From NCBI GenBank assembly GCA_963921795.1, contig OY997639.1:62233394-62297393 (forward strand): a stretch of DNA of 64,000 bases, written 5' to 3'. Positions 47,636 through 59,046 of this stretch are shown here, piece by piece. The stretch comes from Nannobrachium achirus. Its lineage: Eukaryota > Chordata > Actinopteri > Myctophiformes > Myctophidae. How positions within the stretch are numbered: the stretch's first letter is position 1; the number at the start of each line of letters is the position of its first letter. A program made the position numbers and the translations under genes. The notes beneath the pieces are model-generated. The model searched no databases, had not been told where the DNA came from, and saw only the letters and a list, made by a program, of their open reading frames with translations.

Positions 47636-47821
47636 TTTATTATGAATTTTGTAATGTTTTCTGACAGTTTTCAATAACAATCAGCCATCATAATCCATGT
47701 TATCATTGTAATCAATAATTACAGTATGTTCCAATAGTAACATAGTAATAATATAAGTTATTAATGCAATGTTTTTGATCCATTCTTAACATCACACTTA
47801 AAAACGACAGGCTTTTTTATT
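47636..47821 (-). terminator. clstn3: Candidate clstn3 poly(A) signals
   Basis: Minus-strand AATAAA at 47816-47821 and 47636-47641, about 2.6-2.8 kb past the clstn3 stop. This would place two TG tracts and the small hAT-like element at 49645 inside the 3' UTR. Speculative. Confidence 0.25.
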
Positions 47822-48620
47822 TTTACTGACATGTTTAGCACTGCACACTGATAGGCTACACAGACAGACAGCAAGAGACACGGAGGAGGAGTGAGGGAGG
47901 GGTGAAGGGAGAAAGGGAGGAAGGGAGAGAGGAGAGGAGGGAGGAAGGAAGAGTGCGGAGAAGCACACAGTTGTACATTCATTTAAAAAAAGTTATGGAG
48001 GGGACGGAATGTAAAAGTAAAAATCTAGTTCCGAACATGAGAGAGAATCGTGGAGTGTAAAGCCTATGGTTCATACTTCGTCGTACACTTCGCTGAAAAT
48101 AATAGTTTTTCAACACCATCATACAGTACAACAAAGTATAGGCCTACACTATAGGCTTATAAGAAGAGAAGTGACAAAGTACCTAGCTTTCACAACAAAT
48201 GTGCCCTCCCTTGTTTAGTTTTTTTTTGTATTTTTTTTAACTGCGATTCAGATATTGACAAGTTTTTTAATTACAACAATAAAACACACAAATTAATAAG
48301 ACATCATCAAGCCGGGCATTATCATCCTTATTACTACTACTATTATTATCATTACGTATTCTGATGCTGAACTGATTGGATTTACTCCAATAAAAAGAAA
48401 ACACTATTACTAAACCATAAATTGTGTAAATTAATATATTCCCTCTCAAATTGTGCAGATAAAGAGGAAGTGTAGCTTCAATAATAATAGTAATAATAAT
48501 ATTATCATCATCATATTTATAATATTCATCATTGTATGTACAGAAAAAAATCATTACAATCAATACAATCAAAACTGCCCAAGCTGAGCTGACATTCTGA
48601 AGACAGCAGGGGTAGCGTTG

Positions 48621-48638
48621 TGGTGTGTGTGTGTGTAC

Positions 48639-48705
<67 letters not shown>
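48621..48705. repeat. (TG)n microsatellite
   Basis: About 75 bp with a tacagttt interruption, probable clstn3 3' UTR or spacer. Confidence 0.95.
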
Positions 48706-48707
<2 letters not shown>

Positions 48708-48963
48708 TCTTATTTACTTGTGTTACGTTGTGGTACAATAAGAGGAATGTGCACTGAGTGGAATATAGTGTGGTGTGAATCATTTAGACGAGAGGTTCTT
48801 AATTCTGGATGCTGGTGAACCAAAGTACTGCTGGTTTTCCTTCTAGATTTAATCTAATCAGATCTCAACGCAGTGAACTACCTGATGGAATATAAACTGA
48901 GCAGTAGTGTGGGTCCTTAGGGCCAGAGATGAGAACCGTTGATTTAGTCACATTCTTGGGGTC

Positions 48964-48965
<2 letters not shown>

Positions 48966-49050
<85 letters not shown>
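48966..49050. repeat. (TG)n microsatellite
   Basis: About 85 bp. Confidence 0.95.
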
Positions 49051-49052
<2 letters not shown>

Positions 49053-49600
49053 AGTATGTGGAAGAAGGATAAGGAAATGCGGGGGGGGAGGAAGGGGTCA
49101 AAGTTATGGTGATGATAATTGTTAACGACGCTATGTCATTAATCTGAGCCTTCACACAGGTCAAGGTGAAATTGAGGTCAAGACATGGCCCAGAATCACA
49201 CTAACATATAGCAATCGCAGTACCTAAAGATATAAGATCAATTCACAGCAAAGGACAGACAGCATTATCATCTAGGTTTCAGCTAATGTGCATTGTTTTA
49301 AGCACAAAGGCATGGTTTCAACCTAAACATCATATTCTGTGACGTTAATGGAAAGGCACAGATTATGCGCTGCAATGTTATGCTAAAAAAAATCTTTAGT
49401 TTGATAAAAATGAGTTGTTTGTTTTCTGAAGTTCTCAGAGATTTTCATCGTACCAAATGAAAAAGATTAATAATAGATAGTACTGGCTGGCTTTAATTTT
49501 TCCGCTAACTGTTATGTATTTTGGATAAGGAAGCTAGTGTTTCTGACCTCATAATGGTCACATGACCAGTAACCTCTGACCTCTTACGACGTTCACTCTT

Positions 49601-49620
49601 GGGGGGGGGGGGGGGGGGGG
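49601..49620. repeat. Poly-G homopolymer
   Basis: Twenty consecutive G; length is liable to sequencing error. Confidence 0.85.
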
Positions 49621-49644
49621 ATAACTGTAATAGCGGAATGTAGA

Positions 49645-49852
49645 TAGTGATTCTCAACCTTTTTGATTTCAAGGACCCCCAGTCTGATATGCATTAGGCC
49701 ACGGACCCCAATGTAATCGACGTACACTGTAAAAGTGTACAGTACGTAAAAGTTAGTGTAACTCCGAGAGTGTACAAATGGAACCAAATTGATAATTTGG
49801 AACCCCCTTAAGGACCCCTGGGGGTCCCTAAGCCCCATATTGAGAACCACTG
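49645..49852. mobile_element. Small hAT-like element (agtgattctcaacc ends)
   Basis: The left end agtgattctcaacctttttg and the right end tattgagaaccactg form the inverted repeat typical of teleost hAT MITEs. The interior has aaggacccccagtc and ggacccctgggggtcc. Downstream of the clstn3 stop. Confidence 0.6.
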
Positions 49853-50456
49853 AAAAAGGGGGAAGAAAGAGATTGTGCAGCAAAGAGACTCGAGTCACCG
49901 CGAGGTGGTGTGGGAAGAAATGTGAGGGGTTTGAGGCTTGCGTGTTAACCCCACAGAGCTACACAATGCCATACTCTATGTTGTGAATTGCTTCCATAAT
50001 CATCTGTCAGGATTCATTCTACATAATATGATACTAAAACACAATCTTCTTTTGTCTTTTCTTTTTTTGCAAAACAGAACAATCTCATTCAACCCGTGCT
50101 ACACCTATACAGACTTGTTACCACCTTGTGTATTTAGAACTGGTGCAACACGTGCAATTTGGTGAGGGTTCAGTCAGGCAGTTGACTTTACATCGACTGG
50201 TACATTATACATTGTGCCATAAAACATTTAGGGTGGAAAACAACTTCCTGCATTATTGTCAGCTATAGGTCACCGATGGCATAGTGTGTCAAGAGTATTA
50301 CAGTGTATGTGTGTGTGTGTGTGTTGTGCGTAGTGTAGGTAAGCATACATTCCTTAAACTAGAGGTGTTAGCAGTTGTCGATATTAAACATATTGAAGAG
50401 TGTAGTGTGTGTGAGAGAGTGGCGAGCAGGTGCGCGGTTTCCCGCGGCAACTTGGC

Positions 50457-50606
50457 TCAGTAGCGGCGGGGGTTGCCGTCTCTTCCCTCCTTCTTGATGA
50501 TGATTCGCTGGTCATCGCTGGCATCGTCAGGTGACTCTGCCCCCTCCTCGTCTTCCTCACCCTCTCCTTCTGTGTCGGCAGAAATGCCCATACGAGACTC
50601 GTAGGA
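50457..50606 (-). CDS. clstn3: clstn3 terminal exon, acidic cytoplasmic tail
   Basis: 150 bp: SYESRMGISADTEGEGEEDE, EGAESPDDASDDQRIIIKKE, GRDGNPRRY then TGA at 50459-50457. Acidic tail typical of calsyntenins. Acceptor tctcacccgtag. Confidence 0.93.
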   Translation of the reverse strand, partial: SYESRMGISADTEGEGEEDEEGAESPDDASDDQRIIIKKEGRDGNPRRY

Positions 50607-53600
50607 CTACGGGTGAGAAAAACACTCCGTTCAGACAAAGGGGTTTAAAGTGGCAACAGTTAGACCAAGGGTCTTCAACAGGGGGTCCGGGACCCCTAGG
50701 GGGTCCTCAGAGTTACTACAGAGGGTCCTCCAAATCTTTGTGTGATAGAAACCACACATGAACCCTAGTGTCCATATTCAAAGAACTTTAGCCAAAAATA
50801 GCAGATCTACAAGCTCACAACGCCTCGCGCTGCGAGGAGTTGTGAGCTTGCTATTTAGTGAAGCTGAAATAATTTCCTATTCTACTAAACCTATAACTGA
50901 TACGCCTGCATTTCAATGGACAGTTTTAGCAGTAAAGAAATTGAAATCCTAATGTCATGATGACCTGTCACTGACACTGTTACTGCTGTTATTTTTGGAG
51001 TTTTGGCCAACTGACAATTAGGTTATTATTACCTCCATAGGGTTGACAATGATGGTGAGGGCTGAGTCGTCCCATTGGCCACCGCCCTCTTTAGCTCCGC
51101 CCCTGGCACCCTCGCCGCGGCGATGGATGGAGCGGATCCGGAACACGCCCAAAATCACCATGACAACCAGGAAGCCCACACATACCATGATAATGACTGT
51201 TGCTGCTCCTGGTACCACTGTCAGAAAGACATAAGAGAGTAATAATAAGTGAATGATTTATCATTTATTTGTTATTTTTATAGAACTAGACCGGTAGAGA
51301 TCTACTTGGGAAAGAAGCAAGTCCAGAATGCATGCCCCACCCAATACCCTTGTACCCATTGTCAGAGTACCCATTGTCCCCATCTGTTGTCTTTGTCCCT
51401 TTTGTGCCTATATATGGAGATCTCTCCATCTGTCAGATATCTGTCAGATCCACCTATATCCACCTATATCTGTCAGATCCACTCCACCCTCACCCACCTG
51501 GACAAGAGGAACTCCTATGTGGGAATGTTGTTTCGGGAATTAACCGGAACATTTTATGGTGTTGTATATGGTATCATTGTAATCCTTGGTTCAGGAGATT
51601 TGATGAAAAATACATAAATACATTGTGGTGGATAGTAAAATGGCCAACACGAGGTGTTTTGGTGATGGTTCCATATCTGAAGGTATTCTGGACCCGAGCT
51701 GTACCAAGTTTCACGCTTACATGAAAAAGTGAACAATTCATCTAAAATGTCAAACCTATCTACTGGACTGGAAATTAAAGATGAAGTGCAGTGTTCTTGG
51801 TTACACTGACACCTTGTGGTGCACAAGGTGCCAGTGGAACCAGGTGCATTCTGGTGTCTCACCTGAGTTGCGGTGTGGGTTGGGCAGGGTGTGACCACTC
51901 AGCTCTCCAGAGTGATGGGAGGGATGGAGGAACTGCTGCTGGGAAGCCAGCAGGTGGGAAGGGTGGTACAGACTGTCCAGAGAGTGGAGGAAGTTTACCT
52001 GGAGGAAAACAGGGAGGCAGAGAGATCAGAAATATGGAGAGGAGAACAGAGAGAGAAACAGAGGCAGAGAGAGAGGTAAGGACAGAGGGAGTGACAATGA
52101 GAAATGAGAAGGAGAGTTATAGAGAATACAATTTAATTGGCTGGGATACTATACCGTGCACTCTATGCCGATATGAATGTAACCATTGTACTCCCACATA
52201 TTTTAGCATTTTGCACTGAATTAAATACTCCACTATCAAATTTGAGCATATTTAGTCAATTTGTGACAATCGATCTAAACAGTGATTACATGCCATGTCT
52301 GTTATGATATATCTTCTGTCCAATTGTGGCAATTTCTACAATTTCCCACATTCACTGTTATCATTACAGTATATCTGCATTTAAACTCAATCTGTGGTGC
52401 TTTTGATTTACTTCTTCTGCGATAAGAAGCGCATTGATGAACCACTGCTGTAGCCAATGTACTATACAAGCTCACAATGCATCACATCACAGTGCGTTGT
52501 TCTTGAACTTCACTTTCAAATGTATTGTTACATCACAGGTTTACAGGTAAATAAATAAATAAAAGAGTGTGTGAAATTCTCTTTGTACACGCTCCCAGTT
52601 AGAGGGCAGCAGAAGAGCGGGAGGGTGAGTAGTTGGAGCCGGAGGCACAACTTGCATAAGTAACTACGTAGATTTGTACAGTCAACAAAGTACAATATAG
52701 GCTTTAAGGGGTTAAAGAATAACTGCACTATGATTCATCCAACCCGCTTTTGAAAATTGTCTTTTAGTGCCTGAAACATCTGTAGTTCAAGACTATTTTA
52801 TAGGGTATTAATGTCTACCATCTTGATCAACATCTAGATCAGGTGTAGGCAACCTTAGGCACGGGTGCCAAGTAACATTGGCACAGGAGAGGGTGTGCAT
52901 GGTCAATTAAACGAAGTCACCTATAATTTACAGCAAATCACATCCTGCACATAATTCTACATTCATTATAGTCAGGGATCCACATGCCCAAAAGCTCAAG
53001 GAATAGGGTTGAACCTGTGATGTTCTGCCGCACTTTTTTTTATTTCTGAGTCATCACTTTTCACAGTCATCACAGTGATGAGTCATCACTTTTCACACTT
53101 TAGTTGGTTCGTTTTCTAGCCCAAGGAATGTTTTTGTGCAAAACAAATGCTTGCAATGGATTCAGAATCATGAAAACCCTCCAGTTTGACCCCTCACATG
53201 CTACTTAAAGCAGAATGTTTCTTTTTTTTTTTATTCATTTCCTTTCCTGTGTAGTGGAGTCAATGGGACAGTGAATATACAAATGGCCATAACCTTTTTT
53301 CGCGATGTTTCCGGCAGAGCAGGCCTCTCATTCTGTGGACCTTAATGACCAAACTAATAGATAAAACAGAAATAAAAAGTGCGGCAGAACATCACAGGTC
53401 CTCTTCCATTTTTAGGGACTGGATCCCCGGCTATTAAAAATCTGAACTCTGACTGGGGAGAGAGTCGGGGAGATAGGTGGGTTAATGCTCTGAGTCTAAT
53501 GATCGTTATAATAATGTCCTGCCAATCAAAATATTTCAGAAAGTTTGATGGCGTTTAATTAAAATGTATTTTGACATGGTGGCACACTGACTATCTAGAA

Positions 53601-56600
53601 AATAAAAACATGGCACTTCAATTAAAAATGGTTTCTGACGCCTGATCTACAGTAGATAATCAGCATTTTCTGATCCCTTTAGGTCTCACCTCCAGTGTCA
53701 GCTCATTGCTGGTGTACCTGCCGTTCATCTCAGAGCAGGACAGACGGAAACGCCTCTCAAAGCGAGCCGAGCCTTTGGCCAGGCGATAGCGGACTGAGCG
53801 AAGGACGTCCTCATACACGGAGATGGATTCAGCACCTAGACAGGAAATAAGGAGGAGAAAAAAGACACATTAAGTCAGTACTGAACAGATCTAGGTACAA
53901 GAGAGAGGTAGCGACGGATAAAGATGTTTTTCTCTTCTCTATCCATTGCTGCTGATTGCTGAATGAGAGGGATGAGTGCTTTTCTTTTTCCTTTCTTTTT
54001 TCTGCCTTTATTTATATTATACGGTATATAGACAGAAATGGGAAGAGAGAGACGGGGAGTGACACGAGCAAAGGTCGTATGGATCGGAATTCGAATTGGA
54101 GCCCAAGGGCCAGATGAACGCTTTTGTGTTTCAATGATTTTTAATTTTGGGGGGGCTTTTCTGACTCTATTAATAGTACATAGTGTAGAGTGACAGGAAA
54201 CAGGGAGAGAGAGACGGGGGAGTGACACGCAGCAAAGGCCGCCGGGATCGGGACCCGAACCCACGACACACCGCCAGGCTCAGAGCCTATGTGGCATGAG
54301 TCTGGACCGCTAGGCCAACAGGCGCCCCATGATTTTTTTTAAAAAAGAGACAAACCATCTCTCCCATATACGTACAGCTCAGCCATTTGTATGATGAATG
54401 CTTTTAACTTTTTTGTTGATAAACCGAGTAGTACCGAGTGTATATGTCATAGTCTAATAGAGAACCAGCACGTTCAAGACGCGGAGCGTTCGCCGTGCGG
54501 TGCCGGGGCGGCGCCGGGGCACCCACAGCAACGTGTTCCAGGCGGAGCCTGGCGGAGCCCCAGACACGAAGCCCAACCGAGTTACGAAGCCCCCCTGTAT
54601 CCACGAAGCCCCAAGCGGCGCGAAGGCCAGCGGTCCTTGGTCCTGCTCTTCGCCCCCGAGCGCCGTAGGCGCGAGTGGCCGCGAAGAGCGGGCCAGGGCC
54701 GCGCGGCCGGCGGAGCGCCGCGCGAGTTACGAAGCCGTGGTGGACGCAATCGTTATATTAATATTTGCCCAGGCCGTAAGGCCTGGGCAAGCGCACGATA
54801 ATGGCTAAGCTAGGCTAGGCTAGGCTAGGCTAGGCTAGGCTAGGCTAGGCTAGGCTACGTAAACAACGTCGCAAATATAGTCGCAAACGAGTGACGTCAG
54901 CGCCTTCACTAGTAAATGCATAGAGTATGAGTGAATGGCTGTCGTACGCCACCTGGTGGTGATTAGTGTGTGGTGAACTACAAAACGAGCGCTCTTACAA
55001 TGAACGTCCTGGGTTACCCAAACATCCTGTAACATATACATCGCCAAAAGAATAAACAGAACTTAAAATATACTGTATACAGAATATATAATTTTCTTTA
55101 TGAATTTCTAGCTATAACTTGGACAGAGAGATTTTTAGAGGTGATTTTTAGAAGTGAAGGCTTAGGCCATCTGTATTTGTCAATAGTGGAAGTGTACCTG
55201 TAATGGCGATGTAAGCGGTGGTGTTGATGATCTCCAGGCCTCTCTCTCGCAGAACGTCCATGTCCACGAGTAGCTCCTCCCTCTCTGGGTTTAGCTCCTC
55301 CCCCAGGGGCTGCACCTCGCAGCCATCCAACGTGTGGGCCACGGCGTCTGACATCAGAGCTGTTGGATGGAGGGCGCAAGATGAGGAAGAGGAGAAAGGG
55401 AAACAACAGGAAACTTGCATAATCATCCTCGCCATGTGATAAACAGCTTGGATGTGCTCTCTGCAGATGGCCTGCCTCGCAGATCAGCTCATTTCCATTT
55501 ACACATCACCGCAGATGGGTTGAGCACAGGCTGTGAGCTTAATAAGTCTGTTAACACCATTAAAGTCTCCATAAATTGCTGTGAGACTGCAGTTCAGGAA
55601 AGGGAGTGTTAACTTTACATAAAGCACACTGAGCACTGATGTGTTGGAGGCTAAGTTCAAGTTCAAGATTCAAGATTCAATGTTTGCAGCATAGCAACAA
55701 CCTCAAAATATAGCAGGTAGATATAAAGACAAATTAAAGTTGAGGGCAGACGATGACCATTTAAGTACTAGAATCATGAGATAGTCCTGTAGTCCTGGAT
55801 TACCAGAAGGTGGCATAAATATCCTTATATACAATTTAGAACTTAGCCACGCCCCTGAGAAGTTAACCACACCCCCTGTACTGTATCCCGCTGTTACACT
55901 GCAGCTATGTTAGCACAGACCCACGGCCCAATTTCCAAAACCATTTCACCGACAGCACAATCATACCTCTCGCTTTTGGACCGTCGCTATTTCTTGGGTC
56001 TCTATGCATTATTTTACCTTCTTTACCCCGCTTTTCTGCCTCAGCCGCAAACGGTGCTACGTCACATATCCTTCTTCCTGATACGTCATTAACTTATCCT
56101 TTTCCACGACTCCTTCATCCGTGCGCCTGGCTCAAGTAGTTTCAAAGTCTCCGCCCACACACCGTTTTCAGACACCGTTCTCAGTGTGGCAGCACAACTA
56201 ATCGCAGCTATTCCGCTGCATTTCTTACGAAAACAGCATTGCTGGCCATTGGGACACACAATGGTAACAAACATCGTGTGTGTCTGTCTGTGAGTCCGAC
56301 TGTGCGAGCAAGCGAGCGTGCGTGACTGCGTGCATTGCGCGCACGTGTGTGTGTGTGTGTGTGTGTCTCGGTGTGTGAGCGGCTGCTTCCACACAGAACA
56401 GTGAACATGTCATCAGCTTGGTGCGTGCATGTACATTGTGTGTTTGTTAGTTACTGTGTGTATGTGTGTGTACTGTTTGTGTGTGTCTGTGCCACCCGCG
56501 CCCCCCTCAAACAAGAACATCGGACATCGTTAATTTCTCCCACAATGTTTTTTATCATCGTTAATTTACCCTAAACCTGTCTTTTAGAACATTGGAACTG

Positions 56601-59046
56601 CTATTTTACTCGAACACAAGTGAACTGCTTAGCAATCATCTGATTGTCAATGCCAGCGCATGTGTGCAAATCAAAGTAGGCTGCGCAACCCCATGTCAGA
56701 TGAACAGCAGAATATAGATTAATAAATGTGACAAAATACAGTAACATCCCCACATTAATAGACACTTAATATCCAGCAAGCAATAGACATTAATTACTGA
56801 AAACAAATTCAAAGCTTAGGCCTCATTCAAATAAGAGAGAAGCCCCTGTAACCTTACTGTTCTGATGGACAATAAGTTATAGGCTAATCCTTTTGCAAAA
56901 AAATAAATAAATCCATGTTTTGTTACTTTTTAAAACAAGATCCAAATAGGACGTTTTCAGCTGTTAGATTTATGACAGTTTGACATTGTTAAGCAGTTGT
57001 TTTTCTCTCGCAAAGTCCCTCAGTTAAGTCAATAATAGACCGTTTGTCAGCCTTCTGATTGGTCCCTGAGACTCCCTGACTGGCCAACCAGAAAAAAACA
57101 TTCACTTTTTGCTATCGGGGGTGGAGTTTGTGCAGTGGAGAATGTTGAATGCGTCTTTCAACAACTGTCCGCAGTGCGCGACACGGAGATCGGCCGGTAC
57201 GGTGATAGCGACGGCAAGCGTCAAGCGATCTCGCTCATCATAACGAATAAGCTTCAACAAACTAGTTCACATGTACCTTATCAATGGTCTAAGAGTCACG
57301 ATTGGGTACATATAATTTAAATGGGCAGAATTACGAAAAGCCAGCCTATTATGTGAGGAGAAACATTCTCTCTGTCCTCTTCCTAGTACCCAAGATGCAA
57401 TGCGCTTCTCTTTCTATCTCTGATCCAGAGGATTAAACTAATTAAAACATTTATTTTTCGGGGGAAAACTACTGTTTTGCTATGTAATTACTGTACCTTT
57501 TTCTTCCCTTTTTATTAATATCACGTAGATGTGTTTTTTGTGGTACTTTATATAGCTGTAATGAGGCTATGAAGGGAAAAAAAATGCCATCCACTACCAC
57601 TATAAAAGAATCTGCAAAGAGGATTCTGTCCCACTGGGATTAAACAAATTAAAACATATATTTTCGGGTAAATCCCCTGTTTTGCAATGTAACTACTGTA
57701 CCTTTGTCTTCCCTTTTTATTAATATCACCTAGGTGTTTTTCCTTTGGTACTTTATATAGCTGTAATGAGGCTATGAAGGAAAAAAAAATCCCATCCACT
57801 TCCACTATAAAAACAATCTGCCCAGGGTTAATGTCCCATCATAGTAACAGGGCAGAATGGGGCGGGATTTGCAAAAGGGTTTATTGTTTCAGCTGCTGTT
57901 GTGCTGCTGTAGAGCCTATGTGAGCTGTGTACTGCAGGGGAATATCCCTGTCAGGCCAGGTTTTCTACCCAGGCCTGTAAAATTCATAGGCAGTCAGTGC
58001 TGCTGTGCGCTAGACTGGTGAGCTGTGCACAGCAGTGGAATATCTCTGCCAGGCCAGGTTGTCTACAAGTGGCCAATTGTAATGGAATCTGCTCAAAGCC
58101 ACCCTGTGCCTGAGGGGTTTGTTTGTAAGGAATATATAATCCTATAGACGTTACGTGGCGACACTAGAGGTTCGGCCGGCAAAGCCGGCAAAGCCGGCCG
58201 ATCATTTTTCACAAAAGAATAATTGAAATAATTGAAATATATTACATTTTGGTTAAAGGAATAGTTCACCCCTTAAATGACTTTTTTTCTAGCGATTACT
58301 CACCACATGAAGACTTGAGTCCAATAATATTTTTTTGTTTCTATCACATTCCTAAGACAATAATTTGTCTAATAATAAATATACCCCCATTGATTCCGGA
58401 TGGAAACACAAATGCATTAATAGAAAAAAAGTCATTTTGGGGGTGAACTATTCTTTTAATAACATACATTATTAATTCAATTGTTGTGTGATATTATAAA
58501 TATCAAACATTTCAGTCTGACCAGAAGCAGGGATAAAACACATCCCCACTCGTGATCAAAACAAATGACCAGAGGAGGCATATCAAAAGCAGAGGCGTGG
58601 ATTCCACTCCCAACCAGCCCCAGAAAATGGATATAAGGGTTCACTCTCTCCTGCTGCCTGAGTCACAGGTTAGACTAATGGCTCCAGAGTATTCCATAAC
58701 ACTTTGTCCAACAGCCTCCCATAACCTGCTGAAGTGTGCTTGAGCGAGCCCTCAGCTCACTCATTGAAAGTCAAGTCCTGGTGAAGAGCTTGAGTGAACT
58801 GTCTAAAATGTGAACTCACCTCCCCCTTCCATCCCCTGTGCAGCCGTGTTGACAGCGTGAGACAGCGAACAAACGATCCTGAGCTCGGGGAAGAGGGGGA
58901 CGCCACGGGGACCCTCAAACTCTGGGGCAGGACGGGCCAGGTGGGGTCCGACCCCGGACAGAGAGATCTGTGGGGCATCGGGTTGGAGGACCACCAGGTA
59001 GCCCTCCAACTGCTTCAGAGACAGACAACTCTCCTCGTTGAAACAC
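50457..59046 (-). CDS. clstn3: Calsyntenin-3 (clstn3), 3' part only
   Basis: Type I membrane protein of the postsynaptic surface that promotes synapse formation; calsyntenin tails bind kinesin light chain. Exons in transcript order: 59046-58820, 55359-55198, 53835-53690, 51998-51863, 51217-51033, 50606-50457 (about 334 aa of the C-terminus). The first exon here begins two bases into a codon, so upstream exons (cadherin and laminin-G/LNS regions) lie beyond 64000. Evidence: CEVQPLGEELNPEREELLVD, YRLAKGSARFERRFRLSCSE, MNGRYTSNELTLE, the membrane span ATVIIMVCVGFLVVMVILGV, the cytosolic QWDDSALTIIVNPMEV kinesin-binding-type motif, an acidic stretch and a C-terminal QRIIIKKEGRDGNPRRY. CLSTN3 is chosen over CLSTN1/2 from this tail and pex5 synteny. 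Confidence 0.92.
50662..50900. mobile_element. hAT-like element, same family as 20428 (partial)
   Basis: The left end aagggtcttcaacagggggt matches 20435, followed by gagggtcctccaaatctttg, tgaaccctagtgtcc and a palindrome module (50793-50857). The right end is missing. Lies in the last clstn3 intron. Confidence 0.55.
50793..50857. repeat. Palindrome module copy 15
   Basis: gccaaaaatagcagatctac aagctcacaacgcctcgcg ... ggagttgtgagcttgctatt; right arm lacks the gtagatc segment. Confidence 0.65.
51033..51217 (-). CDS. clstn3: clstn3 exon, transmembrane and kinesin-binding motif
   Basis: 185 bp: VVPGAATVIIMVCVGFLVVM (membrane span), VILGVFRIRSIHRRGEG (stop-transfer), EGGGQWDDSALTIIVNPME. The WDDSALT block is the W-acidic motif that binds kinesin light chain in calsyntenins. 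Acceptor tctttctgacag, donor gtaata. Confidence 0.95.
51440..51560 (+). mobile_element. LINE RT fragment in clstn3 intron
   Basis: Reads HSTLTHLDKRNSYVGMLFRE, matching the LH(S/T)TLTHLD..NSYVRMLFIDFSS block of fish non-LTR reverse transcriptases. Only this block remains. Antisense to clstn3. Confidence 0.6.
51863..51998 (-). CDS. clstn3: clstn3 exon, juxtamembrane
   Basis: 136 bp: VNFLHSLDSLYHPSHLLASQ, QQFLHPSHHSGELSGHTLPN, PHRNS. His/Ser/Pro-rich juxtamembrane ectodomain. Acceptor gttttcctccag, donor gtgaga. Confidence 0.9.
52463..52500. repeat. Palindrome module copy 16 (partial)
   Basis: tatacaagctcacaatgcat cacatcacagtgcgttg. Confidence 0.45.
53013..53399. mobile_element. ~387-bp MITE with 25-bp perfect TIRs
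   Basis: acctgtgatgttctgccgca... at 53013-53037 and its exact inverse complement at 53375-53399. The interior has a local duplication of gagtcatcacttttcaca and no coding potential. Lies about 290 bp below a clstn3 exon. Confidence 0.75.
53690..53835 (-). CDS. clstn3: clstn3 exon, extracellular
   Basis: 146 bp: GAESISVYEDVLRSVRYRLA, ERRFRLSCSEMNGRYTSNEL, ending TLE. Acceptor ttcctgtctag, donor gtgaga. Confidence 0.94.
54000..54328 (-). mobile_element. Two related tRNA-headed SINE copies
   Basis: Two arrays of gggaagagagagacggggag / cagggagagagagacggggg, each followed by agtgacac(g)...gcaaaggtc/ccg, at about 54030-54110 and 54195-54328. On the minus strand the outer end reads GGGGCGCCTGTTGGCCTAGC with B-box-like GTGGGTTCGGGTCCCG, a tRNA-derived head. 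Lies in clstn3 intronic DNA. Confidence 0.55.
54470..54803. other. GC-rich island with internal repeats in clstn3 intron
   Basis: Very GC- and CpG-rich block inside AT-rich intron. The phrase cgagttacgaagcc occurs twice (about 54580 and 54724) with further cgaagccc variants, and a short hairpin gcccaggccgtaaggcctgg lies at the end. A long open frame exists on + but resembles nothing and lacks splice context. Possibly an unclassified repeat. Confidence 0.4.
54804..54857. repeat. (CTAGG)n pentamer array
   Basis: About ten copies of taggc/ctagg in tandem directly after the GC-rich island. Confidence 0.85.
55198..55359 (-). CDS. clstn3: clstn3 exon, extracellular
   Basis: 162 bp: LMSDAVAHTLDGCEVQPLG, EELNPEREELLVDMDVLRER, GLEIINTTAYIAIT. 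The CEVQPLGEEL block is a calsyntenin hallmark. Acceptor catccaacag, donor gtacac. Confidence 0.94.
57430..57823. repeat. Tandem duplication, two ~190-bp units
   Basis: Units at about 57430-57615 and 57637-57823 share attaaaacat, gtaccttt(t/g)tcttccctttt, tactttatatagctgtaatg and aggctatgaag. They differ by scattered substitutions, so the duplication is not recent. A weaker repeat (ggaatatccctgtcaggcca / ggaatatctctgccaggcca) follows at 57930-58065. Confidence 0.7.
58253..58459. mobile_element. ~207-bp MITE, TTAAAGGAATAGTTCACC family
   Basis: Ends ttaaaggaatagttcacccc and the inverse complement gggggtgaactattctttta continue as ~38-bp arms including a seven-T run. The family is widespread in teleosts (recalled). 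Lies in clstn3 intronic DNA. Confidence 0.75.
58820..59046 (-). CDS. clstn3: clstn3 exon, extracellular
   Basis: 227 bp: CFNEESCLSLKQLEGYLVVL, QISLSGVGPHLARP, GVPLFPELRIVCSLSHAVNT. Starts with the last base of a split codon. Acceptor ctctgtcccag, donor gtgagt. The first clstn3 exon visible here. Confidence 0.92.

Noticed and set aside
54391-54801. 136-codon open frame in the GC-rich island
   Set aside because: GC-rich sequence has few stops; no homology, no splice sites, antisense to clstn3.
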